Positions 11,036 through 22,479 of a stretch of 64,000 nt of DNA are shown here, in pieces. The stretch is from Adineta steineri. Taxonomy: Eukaryota > Rotifera > Eurotatoria > Adinetida > Adinetidae. The notes below the pieces were generated by a model that was given only the letters and a program-made list of their open reading frames with translations, ran no database searches and had not been told where the DNA came from. The DNA is taken from the NCBI GenBank assembly GCA_905250115.1, contig CAJNOI010000321.1:5536-69535 (forward strand), in the 5' to 3' direction. Position 1 is the first letter of the stretch. Each line of letters begins with the position of its first letter. Position numbers and translations under genes: made by a program.

Positions 11036-13054
11036 ATGTCGGTAATCTTGGGAATTGAGTGCACGTGCGATGACACAGGCGTTGGTCTAGTTGTTGATGG
11101 AAAACTAGTGGATGAGATCAAACTAACCAGTTGGGACTATCATTCATCTCGACCCGATATTGATAAAGCGTATGCATCAATTATGCACAAGAAGAATATT
11201 CCCATTGCTGTTGAAACTGTTCTCACCAGAAACAACCTACGTTTAGCAGACGTAGACTACGTGGGGGTTTCCACTGAACCAGGAATGATGTCCAGCGTTT
11301 ATCAAGGGATGAGATATGCTTTGTCCGCCTTTGAAACTTCTGCAACTAGAAATAAAATTATTCCAGTTCACCATTTGGAAGCACATCTTTTGGTCGTTAG
11401 GGCATTTTACTCAGATGTCGAGTTTCCATTTTATTGTCTCGTTCTTAGTGGTGTTCACACTCAACTCTTCTATGTCAAACGTTATCGTCATTATGAGTTA
11501 GTGGAAGAACAAAAGGGTATGGGATTGGGAAATGCTCTTGATCTGGTTGCACGAAAACTAGGATTGGACATTAAAACTCATGGTTCCGGAGGAAGAGCTA
11601 TCGAAGCTAATACGATATACCCATTCTGCAAAAATGCATCAACTGAACCAAAACAAATTAATGACTGGTCTGAAATTATGAATTTTGATGAAGTTGATGG
11701 TATTGAATGCACTTACTTTCATCATATCTTGGGTTTACTGAAAAGAAACATCAAATATCAACCCGCACCAGAAGTATCGTCCGAACCAGAACCATCCTCA
11801 GAAGTTCAAGAATCAAAGAAAAAAGAACATCCAATGGCACAACAGAAGACGAAGCTGGTTATTTGTGGAGGTGTCTCAGCAAATCAACATATAAGGTTAT
11901 TTTTGCAAGAGAACAACATTGATGTATTTGCGCCACCTATGGAGAACTGCGTGGATAATGGAGGAATGATTGCTTGGTCTGTCTACGAGATGTTACGTCA
12001 TAGGTTAAATCCGTCAAAAGAACTCGTTCTTAGGCATCGATCAAAGATCGAAGATCTGAAGATGAGTTCGAATCGATATATTTCTGTAGAACAGGCCGCA
12101 GACTTGATCATCAATAAAAAAGTTGTCGCATTCCCAACAGAAACAGTTTATGGATTGGGAGCCCGAGCAGACTCAGATGAAGCAGTGAACCTCATATACA
12201 CTAGCAAAGGTCGTCATTTCAACAACCCTCTGATTATTCACATTGCGAGTTTGGAACAACTCGAACAACTCGTCCCAAATTACAAAACTTTAGGGGATAA
12301 AGTACAAAAATGGATTGCGGAATGGCCCGCTCCGTTAACCTTGATTCTTCCATATGATTATGTATCTGCTCCGTACAAAGTTTGTAAGATGATTAACAAA
12401 AACTATCCAAACACTGTAGCTGTACGAATGCCAGATAATCCCATTGCACTTTCTTTGATTCAAAAAGCAGGACCTATTGCAGCCCCATCTGCCAACACAA
12501 GTGGAAAACCATCTCCAACAACGGCAGAGCACGTTTGGAATGACTTAGGAGAACGCGTATATGGAATTGTCGACTCATCCGAACATTGTCAGTATGGCAT
12601 TGAATCAACCATTATTGATCTTACTACATCGAACAAAGCAACGGTGTTGCGTCCAGGATCGTTTGTATGGTGTCAATCTACTGATTCGAAAGGTGATTGT
12701 GAAAATAAGGATAATGAGAAACCGAAGGCGCCAGGTATGAAATATAAGCATTACAAACCTGATGTTCCGTTGAGACTAATTCGGTCTATTGATGAAGTCA
12801 GCGCAGCTAAGCAACGGGGACTACGAGTCGGATTCATTCATTGGACAGCACATGAGTTAACGCCTGAGATATGTAATTCTGTACGTGCAATGTATTTTGT
12901 AGCCGAAAACTCAGATTCACAAATGTTACAACGATATTTATATGCTGCTTTATGGACATTAAATGATACGGCCAATCTCGATGTTCTTATGATAAATGTA
13001 GATGGTCTTGATAATGAAGGTGTTTTAGACAAGCTAAACAAGGCTTCCGAGTAA
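11036..13054 (+). CDS. TsaD-Sua5/YrdC fusion (t6A synthesis), intronless
   Basis: A 672-residue protein joining both enzymes of N6-threonylcarbamoyl-adenosine (t6A37) synthesis on ANN-decoding tRNAs. Residues 1-342 are TsaD/OSGEPL1-like: start GIECTCDDTGVGLV, metal ligands H113 and H117 in HLEAH, LSGVHTQL (usually SGGHTQL), GGVSANQHIR, and D307 in CVDNGGMIAW. A Pro/Glu/Ser/Lys-rich insert lies before GGVSAN. Residues 343-672 are Sua5: PTETVYGLGA, SKGRHFNNPLIIHI, the conserved APSANTSGKPSPT, then the Sua5-type linker KAPGMKYKHYKP at 564-575 and a C-terminal domain. Sua5/YrdC makes threonylcarbamoyl-AMP and TsaD transfers it to tRNA. The first true ATG is at 11036; the frame is open from a GTG at 10991. 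It has no intron although neighbouring genes do, which fits horizontal acquisition. No targeting peptide is evident. The next gene is convergent. Confidence 0.9.
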   Translation: MSVILGIECTCDDTGVGLVVDGKLVDEIKLTSWDYHSSRPDIDKAYASIMHKKNIPIAVETVLTRNNLRLADVDYVGVSTEPGMMSSVYQGMRYALSAFETSATRNKIIPVHHLEAHLLVVRAFYSDVEFPFYCLVLSGVHTQLFYVKRYRHYELVEEQKGMGLGNALDLVARKLGLDIKTHGSGGRAIEANTIYPFCKNASTEPKQINDWSEIMNFDEVDGIECTYFHHILGLLKRNIKYQPAPEVSSEPEPSSEVQESKKKEHPMAQQKTKLVICGGVSANQHIRLFLQENNIDVFAPPMENCVDNGGMIAWSVYEMLRHRLNPSKELVLRHRSKIEDLKMSSNRYISVEQAADLIINKKVVAFPTETVYGLGARADSDEAVNLIYTSKGRHFNNPLIIHIASLEQLEQLVPNYKTLGDKVQKWIAEWPAPLTLILPYDYVSAPYKVCKMINKNYPNTVAVRMPDNPIALSLIQKAGPIAAPSANTSGKPSPTTAEHVWNDLGERVYGIVDSSEHCQYGIESTIIDLTTSNKATVLRPGSFVWCQSTDSKGDCENKDNEKPKAPGMKYKHYKPDVPLRLIRSIDEVSAAKQRGLRVGFIHWTAHELTPEICNSVRAMYFVAENSDSQMLQRYLYAALWTLNDTANLDVLMINVDGLDNEGVLDKLNKASE

Positions 13055-13843
13055 TATATTTTTTGAATTTGTTTATTCTTTTTACAAAAGTTGAGTAAGT
13101 AAGATTACAATAATATTAACGATAAGAAGATGATGTTACGAAGGATAATGATAATAAAAATAACATTGGGCGAATTCCCACTTTCTATTAGATGCGTAAT
13201 ATTTATTCACAATCCGGATCTGATGAAATCAGAAGCAAAATATGTTTGAGGGTGTGGGTGCGTGGATATGAGGTGAGTTGATATGACTGTGAGTGTGGTT
13301 GGGTGGGTGTGAGTGCGGGTTTCGGTGCAGGTAACTGATAAGCATAGTAGTGATAGCGACATTCACACATACACGCACACCCACACCCTATCATTGATAG
13401 GCTATCAATGATCAAAAATGAAAATTGATTGAAATATTGTATTAAGCTCACCTGCATGAACATTTTTTTTCGTAAAACTCAATAAAAATAAACAAACGCG
13501 TGTTGTGAAAGTCAAATAGATTCTTTTTTCAATATTATTAGTTTTTAAATGATAAGTTATTTATTGGAAAAAATGTAGAAAATGATTCTTGTTATTTAAA
13601 TGAATTGATTGTGAAACAATAAAACAATGCGCCGGATTAATGCGTATAATTTACAGTAAATTATTTACTTCCCTGTAATGTATTAATCTATGCGATGAAA
13701 AAACGCAAATGGAAAAATTAGAAGTTGGAAAATTGATTGAGTGGATCGACGACTCATATCATGGCTAAAATTCGTGGTCCGGGATAAATGGATAGTGTTC
13801 TTTAGTGCAAACAACGATCTTAACATACTCAATAATGAGAAAA
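13055..13843. other. Convergent intergenic region
   Basis: The 3' flanks of the TsaD-Sua5 gene and the Nudix fusion meet here. AATAAA-like signals lie near 13482. The main feature is the 141-bp telomere-like hairpin at 13249-13389; the rest is AT-rich and unremarkable. Confidence 0.5.
13249..13389. repeat. Telomere-like hairpin d (longest copy)
   Basis: AGGGTGTGGGTGCGTG at the left is the reverse complement of CACGCACACCCACACCCT at the right apart from a few bases. The 3' side continues into a small palindrome (CTATCATTGATAG). No target-site duplication was found. Confidence 0.75.
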
Positions 13844-15853
13844 TTATTTACTTTTCCAAAGATCCTCAATATTTGAAGGTCGCGGTGCTGACACAATGTA
13901 TCTACCTGAAAGTGACTTTAGACGATAATTCAGGGGACGCATCCACTGTTGGATATAGTTTCTCTTGGTCAAATGTAAGTCAAATCCTGTCAAGTCCGAG
14001 ATGCTATTTTCACAACTGTCCTGTCCACTTGATGAGTCTTTCGGTACGTTAATCTCGATATCTGTGAGATCTTCTAATTTATGATCTATATATATATCGT
14101 CTCTTTTGGTGTCCAAACAATTGACGTTGTTGGTCAGTTTGCCAGTTTTAGCATCGATACTTAAGTTACCAAAATTATCAAATCTACCTTGTACATGAAG
14201 TTCCTGATATCCCTTATAAGTACTTTCTGTGGTACTTTCTGTTGTATAATTCTTCCTTTGCATAGTGACCGTCTTATGTGATGCTACTTGAAAAACCTTT
14301 TGGCGCGATAACCAACAACGGATCATGCTTTGAATGCGCTTCCACGAATCTGGTGTCAGTTTAATTCTTTTATATTCAAAGTATTTTCCTTTTTCCATTT
14401 TAGGTTCTTTTGCTTCACTGCCAACAAAATGACTAAATGATAACCATTGGCATAGAGATTCTTCAGTTTCCTTTATAGAGTGTGCTTGTTGTTCGTTCAG
14501 TTCTACGACGATAGCAAAGTCTGTCATTCCGTAGCATGCCGTTGTATACATCAAATGCGTCTGTTTTCGATTGCATTTTATACCAACTTCTTCTTTCAGT
14601 TCCCTGATGGCTGAACCGATCGCATCTTCGCTTCCGTAAAACTTACCTCCCTGGGCATTGAAGAACCCTTTGACCGGACCACGTTTTTGCAAAGCAACGA
14701 GTACCGAATCTTTGTAAACTGGAAGAATCCATGTATACAAAATTTGAGAAGCACCAGTGCTAACAGGAAACAAGAAATTACAAAGAGACAGCAGAATAAG
14801 ATGAAGAAGGTAAAGTACTGAAAACTGGAAATTATTCCTAAACACAATTATGTACTTTAATAAGCTCACAATAGATGGAGATATAGACCTTGCGATTTCA
14901 TTGTGCCATGTTGTATGTTCAATATGATGCAGAAATCCCTTGAGAATTCGCATGACTGTAGCAAGAATAACAAAAATACTGATAGCTATCGCGTGATTGC
15001 CGGTAAATGCCCAATTCAATGAGAATGTGGGTGTAATTGTGAAATACAATAACCAAGCAAGAGTGCATGAAGACGCACTTGTTATCACGTTTGCTTCTGT
15101 AGCCATTCGATCGGCGGAAAATCCTCTCTCCAAGTACAACTGCGTTTTTAAAGAAAAGACAATAAACAGAAATATGTAAATAATTCCATCCCATCGTAGT
15201 AACGACGTGCTTGTGGTTAATTCAATAGCCCGTGACGCGGGATAATATGTTGATACGGTAACGTAGGTGAATGTTGAGATCATCAATAGCTGCAATACAA
15301 TAGAGATGACTTGAATAGGATAGGTAAATCGATGGAACCAAATGTCTGAGAATAAAACATACAGTGCCGGTAGTGATATGGACCACGCTTGGACGATACT
15401 AGCATCAAAGTAAGCATAACTCAAATACTGGAAAACGGTGGCAAGACCATATAATATGCCGATATGAATGTATAGTTTTAACCTCTTCGATCCATACGAA
15501 CCTTCGGCAGAGAACTCGATAATATTTTTTGGATTCCTTCCATCTTTAATATTCCACCAAAGATAAGTAAATGTTTCTACCAAGGAATGTATGAGAAACA
15601 TGTTACACTTTGCGCTTTCTTCCAATGTAATATAATTTAGTAGTAATGCAATACTAATATTTCCACATAAGAAGATAAGCTGAAAATATGGAATATAATC
15701 CAAATATCGCATTTTCCAGTCAACTGGAAGTTCGTACGATTGAAATTTATTCTCTATTATAGAAGGCAACATCGATGTCCGGCGGTCAACGACTATACCA
15801 TGGTATTCTGACTTCGTATATAGACTTGCTCTTGTGACATTCTCGTCTTGCAT
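13844..15853 (-). CDS. DMT-like membrane protein fused to Nudix hydrolase
   Basis: 669 residues from the first ATG at 15853. The N-terminal ~370 residues carry nine or ten hydrophobic spans (for example YIPYFQLIFLCGNISIALLL, IVQAWSISLPALYVLF, IYIFLFIVFSLKTQLYL), an arrangement like DMT/SLC35-type transporters. The soluble part follows: LQKRGPVKGFFNAQGGKF leads into a complete Nudix box at about residues 402-425 (GGKFYGSE, seven residues, then RELKEEVGI, matching G-x5-E-x7-REU-x-EE-x-GU). Sequence around the box resembles MTH1/NUDT1, which hydrolyses oxidised purine nucleotides, but the substrate is not established. The ~170-residue tail is Ser/Thr-rich and unassigned. I see no intron in 2 kb. 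Either a transporter coupled to nucleotide hydrolysis or a membrane-anchored Nudix enzyme would fit. Confidence 0.75.
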   Translation of the reverse strand: MQDENVTRASLYTKSEYHGIVVDRRTSMLPSIIENKFQSYELPVDWKMRYLDYIPYFQLIFLCGNISIALLLNYITLEESAKCNMFLIHSLVETFTYLWWNIKDGRNPKNIIEFSAEGSYGSKRLKLYIHIGILYGLATVFQYLSYAYFDASIVQAWSISLPALYVLFSDIWFHRFTYPIQVISIVLQLLMISTFTYVTVSTYYPASRAIELTTSTSLLRWDGIIYIFLFIVFSLKTQLYLERGFSADRMATEANVITSASSCTLAWLLYFTITPTFSLNWAFTGNHAIAISIFVILATVMRILKGFLHHIEHTTWHNEIARSISPSIVSLLKYIIVFRNNFQFSVLYLLHLILLSLCNFLFPVSTGASQILYTWILPVYKDSVLVALQKRGPVKGFFNAQGGKFYGSEDAIGSAIRELKEEVGIKCNRKQTHLMYTTACYGMTDFAIVVELNEQQAHSIKETEESLCQWLSFSHFVGSEAKEPKMEKGKYFEYKRIKLTPDSWKRIQSMIRCWLSRQKVFQVASHKTVTMQRKNYTTESTTESTYKGYQELHVQGRFDNFGNLSIDAKTGKLTNNVNCLDTKRDDIYIDHKLEDLTDIEINVPKDSSSGQDSCENSISDLTGFDLHLTKRNYIQQWMRPLNYRLKSLSGRYIVSAPRPSNIEDLWKSK

Positions 15854-16659
15854 TTTTTTATGTATGAATAAACTCAAAAAAGGTAAAGCAATAAATTGAA
15901 TGGAATAGAAAGAACAAAGTCAGACAAAAAATCGAAAAAAAATATATATAAAGAATTTGTAAGTTTTAGTAGACCTAAATATTCTTATAATATTTAGATA
16001 AACGAGTATGAGCTCAACTTCTCTCAGCAAAAGTCATATAATCGACAGCGAATGTCCTGATGTGATCATCCAAATGAAGTCTATTGGATATAGGGAATCG
16101 CCATTGAAAACACGCAAAGGGCAGGAGCGCATCAAAACCACAAGTTGGCTCCCGGGCTTATTTTTCGAAGGAGTTGCCTGTTGGCTCTGAAAACACTTCA
16201 GTTGGATGCAGTGTCAGACGGCGCATCTTTTGGCACTAGGTATGACCTATTCAGTGCGTGAAATGACTGAGAACGGGTTCGATTTCTCCAATGATTTTTT
16301 ATCAAAGAACACGAAAATTTCCCTTACAGAAGCTTTATAGTATTTTCACCTACACACAATCAATTCTCGTTCCATCGAGCTGTGCTTGGTATCATCTGAA
16401 AACTCGTCATCTGCTACACAAAACAGTACCTAAGAGCCATCCGCGTAATATGTCCTACTTCATGTAAAAAGCCAGGCTTCTCCGAACACTGCGTTTCTTC
16501 ACATATTCAAAAAAGTAGGTAAACACTACTTCACGCTCGCCCAAGCACTGACAAATCGACAAGGACCACATTCTGTACATAAAATCTGAGTCAGCTTTTG
16601 ACGGGCTGCATATTGCTCCTATTGGCGTCTTGAAATTTATCTACATCGAACTATTTCTG
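15854..16659. other. Non-coding upstream of the Nudix fusion
   Basis: AT-rich promoter-side DNA. The small frame at 16008-16190 has no similarity I recognise and no spliced continuation. Confidence 0.4.
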
Positions 16660-16754
16660 AGGGTGTGGTGTGTGGGGCTTGGGGTCTGAGTGGATAGGTG
16701 CTGGCGTGAGTATTTGAATCATATTTTCTTTATCCACACCTACACTTACACCCT
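16660..16754. repeat. Telomere-like hairpin e
   Basis: AGGGTGTGGTGTGTGGGG at the left; CCACACCTACACTTACACCCT at the right. Same family as 13249-13389. Confidence 0.65.
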
Positions 16755-16876
16755 CCTGATTCTGACAATTTCATGCAATGGGAATGTAGATGTTCCAAGG
16801 CATAGGCGACAGGCAAAGTCATCCTAAACGAAGCTAAAAGAAAAATTTCAAATGATAACGAGAGACCGAAAAAGAG

Positions 16877-17260
16877 CTGTCCAGGCAGATAAATAAGGGA
16901 AAAAAAGATGTTTCACGCATAAAATGCGCACATTTTAACGCGTTAAAAAAGATATTTTTGTAACAAGAAAGCGAGTTGGTGGAAGCTGACGCTTTCAAAC
17001 TTGTTTTTCTTCACAAAAAAAGGACTTTTTGTAAGACGTTAAAATATGCGCTTTTTAAGCGTGAAACGTCGTTTTTGTCGTTACTAGCCTGAATGGGTAA
17101 AGAAAAAAAATTTTTTTTTGAAAAAACAAGTTCGGTCACATTACCTTTCGCGATTTTACTTTCTCCTCACAAAAGAAGACCTTTTTAACGAGGTAAAATG
17201 TGCACTTTTTTTTATGCGTGAAAGCATCATTTTTTCCGTTGTTTCTCTGGCTGGGTAATG
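16877..17260. mobile_element. Foldback element with three related arms
   Basis: The left arm (CCAGGCAG...TTTCACGCATAAAATGCGC, from ~16881) is repeated in inverted orientation at ~17041-17100 (middle) and again at ~17185-17256, where the complement reads CCAGCCAGAGAAACAACGGA. GCGCACATTTTAACGCGTTA-type motifs accompany each arm. The arrangement suggests a foldback transposon with a duplicated right arm. No coding capacity or clear TSD seen. Confidence 0.6.
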
Positions 17261-17351
17261 CTTAGCTTTTATAGTTCTCTAGTTTGGCTATCAACCTTTA
17301 ATAAGTATTGTGAACACTGTTTTTCTTAATTTCACGATAAACAGAGATTTT

Positions 17352-17427
17352 AGGGTGTGATTGTCTTGCACAATCAACACCCTCACACCTTCACACCAAC
17401 ACCCATTCTCACCCACACCTACACCCT
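17352..17427. repeat. Telomere-like hairpin f
   Basis: AGGGTGTGATTG at the left; CACCCACACCTACACCCT at the right, with extra CACACC units inside. Confidence 0.6.
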
Positions 17428-17536
17428 AGAAGATTCGATCTCGTAATATATTCAAAAATCGACAATTTATGAAAAGTTGAGAAACTATCTGTTTTCGACT
17501 CCTTCAGACTTTTTTCAATTTTTCAATCGGAAAAAA

Positions 17537-17636
17537 NNNNNNNNNNNNNNNNNNNNNNNNNNNNNNNNNNNNNNNNNNNNNNNNNNNNNNNNNNNNNNNN
17601 NNNNNNNNNNNNNNNNNNNNNNNNNNNNNNNNNNNN
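17537..17636. other. Assembly gap (100 N)
   Basis: Exactly 100 undetermined bases, the usual placeholder for a scaffold gap of unknown size. Order across it should be treated with care. Confidence 0.99.
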
Positions 17637-18382
17637 GCAGTATCTTAGTTTTTTATGGCCAGACACAGGATCGAAAAAAAAGCTTTTTGAAAAATTTCAA
17701 GCCGTAAAACGTTCACCTCGACGAGCCAATTTGTTTTTTTACAACCAATCTGGTTTCAGTGCGGATATAGGCAGATAATAATGAGTTTGAGGGACTGATT
17801 ATGAGCCAAGCTTCACTTACACAAAATTTTGATGATATGATAATAGGAATAGAATGAGAAATGACCCTAATGGATATCGAGTTCAAAACTAAAATAAAAA
17901 ATCTCTGAAATATTAAAGAACTGTTAAACCAATTCACTCAGAAATAAATACAATCGTAAAACAATCATATGAAAAAAGACATAGAAAACGGTTTACTCTG
18001 TTCTATTTCAACTGTTTGGTAGCTTCTTAAAACCCATTTGTATCTGTTTTGTTTATATTTTTCAATAAACAGCTTTGAAAAGACTACCAAAATGAACTAT
18101 ATGTGACTATCTCTCTGTTTTTCTTTGTTTCGATCACTCAGACAGACCTTTTCATTACTCGTTTATTAAAAAGCAGCATTATGCATATTTCAGGGTGAAA
18201 ACCTTTGCTTTTTTGCAAACACAGTACATGACACTGTCATCTTTTCTTTTTGGTTTCGAGAGAAAGTTTTCAGACTTTTCTCGTGATTTTGTAAGACAAG
18301 GCTCCTGATCAGCTCCTGTTTTTCAACGAAAATACCACTGATCTTTAAAATTTGGGCTTGGCAATCATGCAGTGTGTATGTG
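17637..18382. other. Non-coding stretch after gap
   Basis: AT-rich DNA with no recognised gene or repeat up to the hairpin that abuts the PKS pseudogene. Confidence 0.45.
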
Positions 18383-18420
18383 AGGGTGATTAACTACTTA
18401 TAAAGCCACACCCACACCCT
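18383..18420. repeat. Telomere-like hairpin g at PKS pseudogene border
   Basis: AGGGTG at the left and CCACACCCACACCCT at the right. PKS homology (compare 36583 onward) begins at the very next bases, so the hairpin marks the breakpoint of the duplicated PKS segment. Confidence 0.65.
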
Positions 18421-21400
18421 ATGGATCGATAATTATATGAAAGTGAACCTGTTTTTACTCGATGGATTCAATTAATCGATGCTGAAATGATAAAGATCAG
18501 CTATGGCCAATGGCATCTATTGGAAGAATTAATTGGCAAAATAAGTGAAGACGAATCTCGTACTAATGATACAAATATTGCTCAACCAGCTTTATTTGCT
18601 ATTCAAGTTGGACCCGATGCTTTACTTGTCCCATGGAATATTTATCCTTCAACAATCGTGTCACATAGTGCTGGTGACCAGGCAGCTGCTTTTGTTGCTG
18701 GTCGTCTAACATTACAAGAAGCTGTTCGTATTGTTTATCATCGATCACGTCTTCAAAATCGTAATACACGACAAGGTGATCGAATGTTAGCTGTTTCAAT
18801 GAGTGAAGAAGAAGTACAAAATAAAATTCTCAAAGGTATTGAACACTTTGTTTGTATTGCTGTTGTTAACAGTTCTCGTTCTGTCACATTAAGTGGAGAT
18901 GAAAAGATTATCGATGAATTACAACAAACTCTCTCAACATTTCATCCCAATATTTTCAAAGCTCGTCTTCGTATTGAAAATGCATTTCATTCATATCAAA
19001 TGAATCGATTTGATATTGAAAAAGAAATGCTTTCATCATTGAAAGATATTCAAGAATTTCCAATACAAGATCAAAAACAAGTTTTTGATTCAATATGTGC
19101 AAAAGCAAAATGTTATTCAAGTGTTATTGGTGAACAAATGAATGATAATATACCAGTTGATGGTCAATATTTGTGGTCAAATGTGAGACAGACTGTGAGA
19201 TATTATGATGCTATAACAACAATTATAAAAGATGAAGCAGCAGATGTTTTTCTTGAAATTTCACCACATCCAGTTTTAGCAAAATCAATTCGTGAATGTT
19301 ATGAATTAACAAATCAACAACAATCATCACCATTTATTCTTTTAACATTAAAACGAAAAGAAAATGAACAAATAATATTACTTACTAGTTTAGCACAACT
19401 TACAACATCATGTCATGTATGCTAACAATATTTTCATACTCGTCAAATTTTACCGATGAAAAATTATGAAGAATATGTTGATGATTTTCCATTATATAAA
19501 TTTTATCTTAGTCGGAGTTGGTATGAATCAAAAGATTCATCTATACAACGTTTAGCTAATCGTATACATACTCATCCATTACTTGATATTCGTCAATTAG
19601 TTGATCAAACAAATGCAACATGGAAAAATCTTATTAATATTAATTTAGCACAACATGCTTTCTTAAAAGATCATTAAATCCAAGATACAATTCTTTTTCC
19701 AGCAGTTACTTATCTTAAACTTGCAACAGCTGCTTGTCATCAATTACTATCATCAAAAAAAGATGATCAACAACAACAACCAACAATTATTTTTGAAGAT
19801 ATTAATTTTATTAAAGCACTTGTTCTTAATGAACATGAATTAATTGAAGTATTTATACAAATAATTATGTCAATGCGTGAATGGTATATTATATTTTGTA
19901 ATCAAGATAATCTTAATAAATATTCATTAAATCAATTTACTTTGCATGCGCAAAGTAAAATTGAAATTGATTTTAAAGAACAAAAATCATTAACAATACC
20001 TGACAGATGGACAACACAAGATATAACAAGTGCTTATCAATATGGAGTACGTGGAAATTATCATGATAATATATGTGGTATTGGTCAAGAAGAAATATAT
20101 AATCTTGATTTATGGATATTTTCAATGAATAATAAAATAGAAGAACCAATATTTACATTTGAAAGTATTGTTATTCAATAAATTTAACGTATACAATCTG
20201 GTCGACGGTCAATGGAACAAATAATTTATGATAAATTAAATCTAACAACTGATTTACCTAACAAAGATCATAAGACATATTTAAATACAATTATAAAAGA
20301 TTATTGTATGAAAAGAGTATGGACAGATTCACCAATAATAAAAGATATATTACATTTACTTACTTCACCTAATCAAATTCTTAATAATGAACTGAATTCT
20401 ATTATTAATCAAGATTTAATTGAATCATTTAATGAATTAGCTACTTATTATGCTCAAATGGCAATTAAAGATCTTGATTTAAATCAACAACATCATCCAT
20501 TATTAAATGCATGTCATTCTCTAGCTTCAACTTTACATTCAGAACAAGTAACATGGCATTCAACACATCTTCGTCTTATTCAATTAATTGAACGTTTTCC
20601 TCGTTTAGAACCATTTTTAATCATATTAAATAAATATGGTTTACATTTAAAAGATATTCTTAATGGAGAAAAAAATGGATTAGATATATTTTTTGGTGAT
20701 GATGAAATTGAACAAACTTTTCATTCGATTTGTCAATATTTACAATTACAATATGAACAACAACAAAATAAAGATAATTCATTTGAGAATTATCGGCTAC
20801 GTATATTTTGGTTAACTGATCGTGGTTGTTCAGATGTTTGACCTATTCTTGATCTTTTTCTTAATTTATCACAACAAACAGGTTTATTAATTGATTTATA
20901 TTATGCAGATTCTGATCCAATACAACTTGAAAATGCTCAACAAACATTTAATACACATATAACTAATCAAATAATTGATTTATATGATAGTAAAACACTT
21001 GAAAAAATACTAATAGAATCATTTCATATTACATTTTCTTCTAATCAACTTCAAGGAAATCAAGATTTAACAAAAAAGAATCTTTAATTACTCGAATCAG
21101 TTCATATTTCTCATTGTTTTCATCTTATTTTTTGGTTTTTTTAATAAATGGTGGTCATCTGATAATGTTGATAGTAATAATCATGCATTAAATAATATTC
21201 AACAATGGACAACAATACTAGAATAAATCCAAGAATTTAATATTATTGAATCAGCATTAAATCAAAATGAAAGTACATTAATTATTATTCAAAAAACAAC
21301 ATCGAATGAAATATTACAAAGACTTGATGAACGAATAAATCAAACATGGTTAATATTTACTGAAGATGATCAAAATAATGAAAGTATTTGATATTGAAAA

Positions 21401-22300
21401 TTCAGCGTTATATATTATTTGTTCTTCAATATCAATTCTATTAAATACTTATAAACAAGTGTCTATTATATTTGTATGGCAACTTGATCAAATATCATTG
21501 AATGAAAATAATGATGATTTAGCATTTAATCAAAATGAAGAACTTATATGTGGACCATTATCACTTATTATTCAAACAATTCAAAAATCATCACCACATC
21601 TTCATCCATTTATATATTTTCTTACAGATCATGCTCAATTTAATAATGATTCCAATCTTAATATAATTCCATCACCATTTATTGGTCTTGCACAAAGTTT
21701 CATAACTGAATATGAATGACATCGATTAAAACTTATTTATCTTTAAATATCATCAAATAATAGATTGATATTTATTTATTCTTCAATAAAATATATAATT
21801 AATTCAAGATATTCAACTGATACTTGTGAAGTTGTTCTTCGTCTTAATCATACAAATCAAAATCAAGTTCAACATTTAATATGGCATTATGAAATGTTAC
21901 TAAAATAATAATAAACAAGAGAAATCTAAATTAGAACAAATTTCCGTTATACCTAAACGAGATGCTGATCGAAAATCATTCCGTCTTTGTGAACCACAAT
22001 CACGTTTTCTTTCTGAATTAGCATGAATTGAAGAAGATAGAGAAAAAGAATTATTATCATCATATATGGTAGACTGGTTTCGCTGGATTTATTGATCATA
22101 TATCATCTCTTATTCATATTATACCTGAAGAAGCAATTAATTTATTTCTTCAACGTAAGTTACATGGTGTTGAACCAACAGTTACTTATGAACCATTTCA
22201 AGTAATAGAGGCATTATTAAGATCTAATAGTGGTCAAGTTATGGATAAAACTGTTTTTCGTATAACTTCATCTGATCAACCATCAAATATTAATGAAAAA
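18421..22300 (+). pseudogene. Decayed polyketide synthase (AT-DH-MT-...)
   Basis: Remnant of an iterative, highly-reducing-type PKS. Acyltransferase, 18434-19424: SHSAGDQAAAFVAG around the nucleophile Ser (usually GHSxG) and AFHSYQM with the catalytic His. Dehydratase N-lobe, 19540-20180: HPLLDIRQLV for the usual HPLLG...P hotdog motif. C-methyltransferase, about 20200-21340: RIFWLTDRGCSDV stands for the SAM-binding glycine motif and FHLIFWFF...KWWSSDN for the domain's end. Then a ketoreductase/enoylreductase-like segment 21366-22300. Stops and frame breaks occur throughout (19423, 19675, 20179, 20839, 21717, 21906 and more), so no full product can form. Codon and base use is AT-richer than in the intact NRPS. 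KS and ACP domains are not visible. The paralogue at 36583 has different lesions. Confidence 0.8.
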
Positions 22301-22479
22301 TAATCGAATAATTTACTCGAAGGTAATCATATTTTATATTTTCTTTTCTTTTTTTTTTCTTCTTTCTTTTTTCTTTTCTTTTCGTTCTGTTTCGATCGCA
22401 TCGAAATATTTATTTATACTCGAAAGTAAAGAAAAAAAAAGATATTCGTTGATATTTTTCACTTTTTCTCATAATTTTG

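Noticed and set aside
16008..16190. Small frame upstream of the Nudix fusion as a gene
   Set aside because: No recognisable domain, no spliced extension and ordinary length for a chance frame.
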